NCBI GenBank assembly: GCA_002345505.1
Contig: DDWJ01000009.1
Location: 1 to 7,660 of the forward strand
Direction of reading: 5' to 3'
DNA: 7,660 nucleotides
Origin: Caryophanales bacterium UBA2289
GTDB taxonomy: Bacteria; Bacillota_I; Bacilli_A; Izemoplasmatales; Hujiaoplasmataceae
The position numbers and the translations under genes were made by a program. This document shows positions 5,075 through 7,660 of the stretch, piece by piece. The notes below the pieces were generated by a model, which saw only the letters and a program-made list of their open reading frames with translations, was not told the origin of the DNA and ran no database searches. Numbering within the stretch: the first letter of the stretch is position 1; each line of letters opens with the position of its first letter.

Positions 5075-5953
5075 TTATTCATTTTGAGTTTGGATAGATA
5101 AATGATCGAGAAAGACACCAATACCAATGACATCCGGTCCAACGTGAGCGCCAACGACTGGTGTAGATGGTGATTCATATAAATTTTCCAAACCAAGATT
5201 TGCTTTGATAATGCTGACGAAATACGATTTTAGTTTTGGATTCCCTGTATAAAGAATATAAGCATGATACGGTCTTCCATTTGTATAAGACTTAACTTTG
5301 CTAGAAATTGACTCAAGCGCTGTTCGTGTCGTGCGGATTTTCTCTATAGATACAATCTTTCCCGATTCTTGCACCTGTAGAATTGGTTTCAGTTTAAGCA
5401 TTTTTCCTACGAATCCAGCTGCGTTACTAAGTCGACCATTCTTGACAAGATAGGTAAGTGAATCTACTCCGAAGAAAATCGTGTTTGTTTTTCGCATTTC
5501 TTCCAACCTGGTCTCAATTACTTCCAATGATAAACCTTCCTTCATCATCTTTTCTGCTTCAAGAGCGAAAAGGCCTTCTGAGAAGCAAACAGTTTTTGTA
5601 TCAAAGACTATGATCTTCATTTGATTTTTAAATTCCTTGGCTGCAAGAACACAAGAATTATATGTTCCACTCATCTCCGATGAAATTGTTACGACAAATA
5701 TCTCTTCCACACCCGCATCAAGACACTTCTGGAATAATTCAACAATTTCGCCTACCGATGGCTGACTTGTTTTTGGTAACAGATTTCTATCCTCATTCAA
5801 TTTTTGGTAGAATTCATCTGCTTTTAATGTAAGCCCATCTTGGTATTCTTGTCCATGGATGGAAACCTTGATGCGAAGAATTTCGATATCGTGAGAAAAA
5901 GGGTAATAATCCAGACCCCCTGTTGATGTATTGATAACTTTTCGTTTTTTCAT
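5075..5953 (-). CDS. DegV family fatty-acid-binding protein (FakB-like)
   Basis: DegV proteins hold a single fatty acid. In Firmicutes the FakB members present it to the kinase FakA, which makes acyl-phosphate for phospholipid synthesis. This copy is 292 residues, the normal length. Family motifs appear in order: INTSTGGLDYYPF (7-19, in place of the usual TDSTADL), TSQPSVGEI (62-70), SSEMSGTY (91-98), YLVKNGRLS (168-176) and GAHVGPDVIGIG (268-279), with the ligand-region His270. Asp274 replaces the glycine usual in the HxGPG motif. The ATG at 5953 has AAGGAGG 7 bases upstream. An in-frame ATG at 6022 would add 23 residues, but it lacks a site and the extra residues do not fit the family. A weak promoter (TTGAAT 6026-6021, TATTCA 6004-5999, 16-bp spacing) may drive it. 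No FakA gene is present in the window. Confidence 0.9.
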   Translation of the reverse strand: MKKRKVINTSTGGLDYYPFSHDIEILRIKVSIHGQEYQDGLTLKADEFYQKLNEDRNLLPKTSQPSVGEIVELFQKCLDAGVEEIFVVTISSEMSGTYNSCVLAAKEFKNQMKIIVFDTKTVCFSEGLFALEAEKMMKEGLSLEVIETRLEEMRKTNTIFFGVDSLTYLVKNGRLSNAAGFVGKMLKLKPILQVQESGKIVSIEKIRTTRTALESISSKVKSYTNGRPYHAYILYTGNPKLKSYFVSIIKANLGLENLYESPSTPVVGAHVGPDVIGIGVFLDHLSIQTQNE

Positions 5954-5960
5954 AAAATTT

Positions 5961-5967
5961 CCTCCTT
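5961..5967 (-). promoter_or_regulatory. Ribosome binding site that sets the DegV start
   Basis: AAGGAGG on the minus strand lies 7 bases before the ATG at 5953. It lies inside the reading frame extended to 6022, which shows that the shorter start is the real one. Confidence 0.85.
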
Positions 5968-6036
5968 CTTCCATATTTAGAGATGGTTTATTTGATAATG
6001 AATACAATTTAATGAAGTGCATTCAAATCTTACAAG

Positions 6037-6106
6037 AATTAACTGTTCAAAAAGACATGCATCAAATGTTTGCATCATCAAGAGAACGCTATTCAAACAG
6101 TCAATT
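6037..6106. repeat. Inverted repeat in the DegV-glycosyltransferase spacer
   Basis: AATTAACTGTT (6037-6047) and AACAGTCAATT (6096-6106) pair at 10 of 11 positions across a 48-bp interval. The interval holds two further imperfect TGCATCA copies. There is no T-tract, so it is not a clear terminator for the glycosyltransferase gene. It lies just upstream of the possible DegV promoter and may be regulatory. The rest of the 5968-6176 spacer shows nothing recognisable. Confidence 0.35.
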
Positions 6107-6176
6107 ATAAGGACTAAATTTTTAGGAAATACTATTAAACTAATGATTTGATTACTGCAAAAAATTAAAGCATCAA

Positions 6177-7346
6177 TTATTGAGAATTATGTGTTTCTAT
6201 GACATTTGAATAGATCTCTTTTAGTTTATCCACTATTTGGTCCCATGTAATATACAGTTCTCTATATGCATTTCTAGAAATATTTTTGTATTCATTTTCA
6301 TTCTTAAAAATATCAACAATTTTCTCTGCGTATTTTTGAGAGGAATTTCGGGATATGTAACCATTGATCCCGTCTTTGACGGTACTAGCTGTAACTGCTT
6401 TTTCTATAAAAAGTGTTGGTGTATTTTGGCTCGCTGCCTCAATTTGAACAAGTGACGAAGAATCATATAATGATGGCAATAAGAACAGATTAGCGAGTTT
6501 GTAATGAGCACTTAACTCAGTTCGATCCATAATTCTTCCTGTAAATACAGTGAAATCTTGCAAACCATTTTTATTGATTTTCTTCTTCATATAGTCTTCA
6601 AAAGGCCCAGATCCTATAAAAATCATTTTAAAATTAAAATCATAGTTTTTAAGTAAAATTAGTGAGTCAATCAAAAAATCAAGATTCTTAATCGCATCCA
6701 GTCGTCCAACATATAACAATACTTTTTCCTTTGTATTTATATGGTATCTTTCTTTAAGTTCACTAACATAACCATTATTCATAAATGGTAGAAGATCAGT
6801 TGCATTATTTGTTACCATTGGCATAATGTGCGCTCCATATTCATAAAATACTTTTGCAACTTCTTCGTTAACAGCAAGTAATCGATCACATTTATTAAAT
6901 CTTCGCATAAGTTCTTTTGTTGCTATATTTGTAATATATGCATTTTTTATTCTCTCATAAAAATCTTTTTTGTACTGACTGTGCAAAGTAGCTACAACTG
7001 GTATTTTATGTGCTTTTGCATAATTAATACCATACATACCTATCGCGAAGGGACTATGAATATGAACTATATCTAACTCAATTTCACTCACGTCTTCTCT
7101 AAATGTAATATCTATTTCTGGAATCGTCAGCCTATAGTCTAGTTTTGGAATCTTAATGGACTTAGTTCTAATAACCTTGTATGGCAACTTATCAAGATTC
7201 TTAATTTCACCGTAGTCAGGTGCAAAAACATATACATCTGCTTCTTTGGATAAGCATTTTCCATAATTATCAACAACGTTAACCACACCATCAATCATTG
7301 GAAAAAATACATCGGTAAACAAACCAATAGTCATTCTTTTATTCAT
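6177..7346 (-). CDS. GT4 family glycosyltransferase
   Basis: This 389-residue GT-B fold enzyme transfers a sugar from a nucleotide donor, with retention. The N-terminal acceptor domain opens with IGLFTDVFFPMIDGVVNVV (7-25), typical of GT4 enzymes. VHIHSPF (94-100) and ATLHSQY (119-125) follow. The C-terminal donor domain contains LLYVGRLDAIKNLDFLI (210-226, with Arg215 and Lys220), IGSGP (244-248) and LPSLYDSSSLVQIEAASQNTP (290-310). The usual E-x7-E pair appears as Asp295-x7-Glu303. The nearest characterised relatives in style are diacylglycerol glucosyltransferases and similar cytoplasmic-face enzymes, so a glycolipid product is possible but not shown. The ATG at 7346 is chosen over a TTG at 7370. 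GGTGGTGA lies 7 bases before it, and the promoter would start transcription downstream of the TTG. Confidence 0.9.
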   Translation of the reverse strand: MNKRMTIGLFTDVFFPMIDGVVNVVDNYGKCLSKEADVYVFAPDYGEIKNLDKLPYKVIRTKSIKIPKLDYRLTIPEIDITFREDVSEIELDIVHIHSPFAIGMYGINYAKAHKIPVVATLHSQYKKDFYERIKNAYITNIATKELMRRFNKCDRLLAVNEEVAKVFYEYGAHIMPMVTNNATDLLPFMNNGYVSELKERYHINTKEKVLLYVGRLDAIKNLDFLIDSLILLKNYDFNFKMIFIGSGPFEDYMKKKINKNGLQDFTVFTGRIMDRTELSAHYKLANLFLLPSLYDSSSLVQIEAASQNTPTLFIEKAVTASTVKDGINGYISRNSSQKYAEKIVDIFKNENEYKNISRNAYRELYITWDQIVDKLKEIYSNVIETHNSQ

Positions 7347-7353
7347 TAGATCA

Positions 7354-7402
7354 TCACCACCAATCACCAATCCTTTATACTCAATCCATTATTCTTAATC
7401 AA
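7354..7402 (-). promoter_or_regulatory. Promoter and ribosome binding site of the glycosyltransferase gene
   Basis: On the minus strand TTGATT (7402-7397) and TATAAA (7379-7374) are separated by exactly 17 bp, a good sigma-A promoter. The expected transcription start near 7367 gives a leader of about 20 bases, which includes GGTGGTGA (7361-7354). The gene is therefore transcribed separately from the one upstream. Confidence 0.7.
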
Positions 7403-7457
7403 AAACTACTTCTATTCCTTTGCTTCCAAATATATCTATTCAAATCTAATACTCAAT

Positions 7458-7660
7458 TTACTCACTTGTATCGTCCAAAACCTTATTTAATCTTTTTTGT
7501 ACTTCATTCTCTTCTATCAACATGTCGCTCAGTATTTTAAATTTCTTGATATTTTCAAAAATCTTATCATCAACCACATTGAACCTAGGGAATTTTAATT
7601 TTCTATTTCTCATTGAAAATATAAATTGATCCATAATTACATCTTGCAATTTGTTATCTA
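7458..7660 (-). CDS. C-terminal part of an unrecognised protein (cut by window edge)
   Basis: A leftward reading frame enters from the right edge of the window and ends with TAA at 7458. It stays open to position 7660, so the start lies outside, and a TTG at 7649 is unlikely to be the true start. About 66 residues are visible. They are highly charged and probably helical (RNRKLKFPRF, then IFENIKKFKILSDMLIEENE), with no membrane segment. I recognise no family. The 3' spacer to the glycosyltransferase promoter is short and shows no clear terminator hairpin, so some read-through into that gene is possible. Confidence 0.5.
   Translation of the reverse strand, partial: DNKLQDVIMDQFIFSMRNRKLKFPRFNVVDDKIFENIKKFKILSDMLIEENEVQKRLNKVLDDTSE

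Noticed and set aside
5954..6022. N-terminal extension of the DegV protein from ATG 6022
   Set aside because: A strong ribosome binding site lies within this segment, directly before the ATG at 5953, and the extra residues do not resemble the family.
6237..6455. Rightward open frame inside the glycosyltransferase gene
   Set aside because: It is antisense to a clear GT4 donor domain and has no start signal.
266..7460. Reassigned genetic code, because none of the eight stops is TGA
   Set aside because: The sample is small, the tryptophan codons checked in six genes are all TGG, and the families with known length end normally without reading through TGA.

Overview
The window is AT-rich, low-GC DNA that looks like a Gram-positive (Firmicutes or Acholeplasma/Erysipelotrichia-like) chromosome. 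It has strong AAGGAGG-type ribosome binding sites, TTGACA-17-TATAAT-type promoters and short leaders. It carries families common in that group: DegV, MarR, a GT4 glycosyltransferase and a monoacylglycerol-lipase-like hydrolase. The tryptophan codons I checked, in six of the genes, are all TGG. All eight stops are TAA or TAG. The genus cannot be fixed from this sequence.

Region 1 (1-1990) is accessory DNA. Three small leftward genes (266-1526) encode unrecognised proteins with two predicted membrane segments each. The first two are translationally coupled. They lie between insertion-sequence-like ends: a roughly 159-bp remnant (26-184) that keeps both inverted ends, and a third end (1711-1742) that is inverted relative to the left one. 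Each side also has a short motif repeated three times every 20-21 bp (TACACCCC, AATCGTGTA). This recalls the multi-repeat ends of IS21-family elements, but no transposase is present. Outside the right end there is a palindrome and a 22-bp tandem array of hairpin-forming units (1856-1965).

Region 2 (1990-3870) holds two rightward genes. A serine hydrolase of the monoacylglycerol lipase type is driven by a perfect consensus promoter. A MarR-family regulator follows, with its own extended -10 promoter overlapped by a perfect inverted repeat, which is a candidate autoregulatory operator. A strong 22-bp-stem terminator closes the pair.

Region 3 (3870-7660) holds four leftward genes separated by long, mostly empty spacers. 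They encode an AhpD/carboxymuconolactone-decarboxylase-like protein with a C-terminal membrane segment, a DegV fatty-acid-binding protein, a GT4 glycosyltransferase, and the C-terminal end of an unrecognised protein cut by the window edge. Each complete gene seems to be its own transcription unit. The hydrolase, DegV protein and possibly the glycosyltransferase could all act on lipids, but the sequence does not show that they work together.
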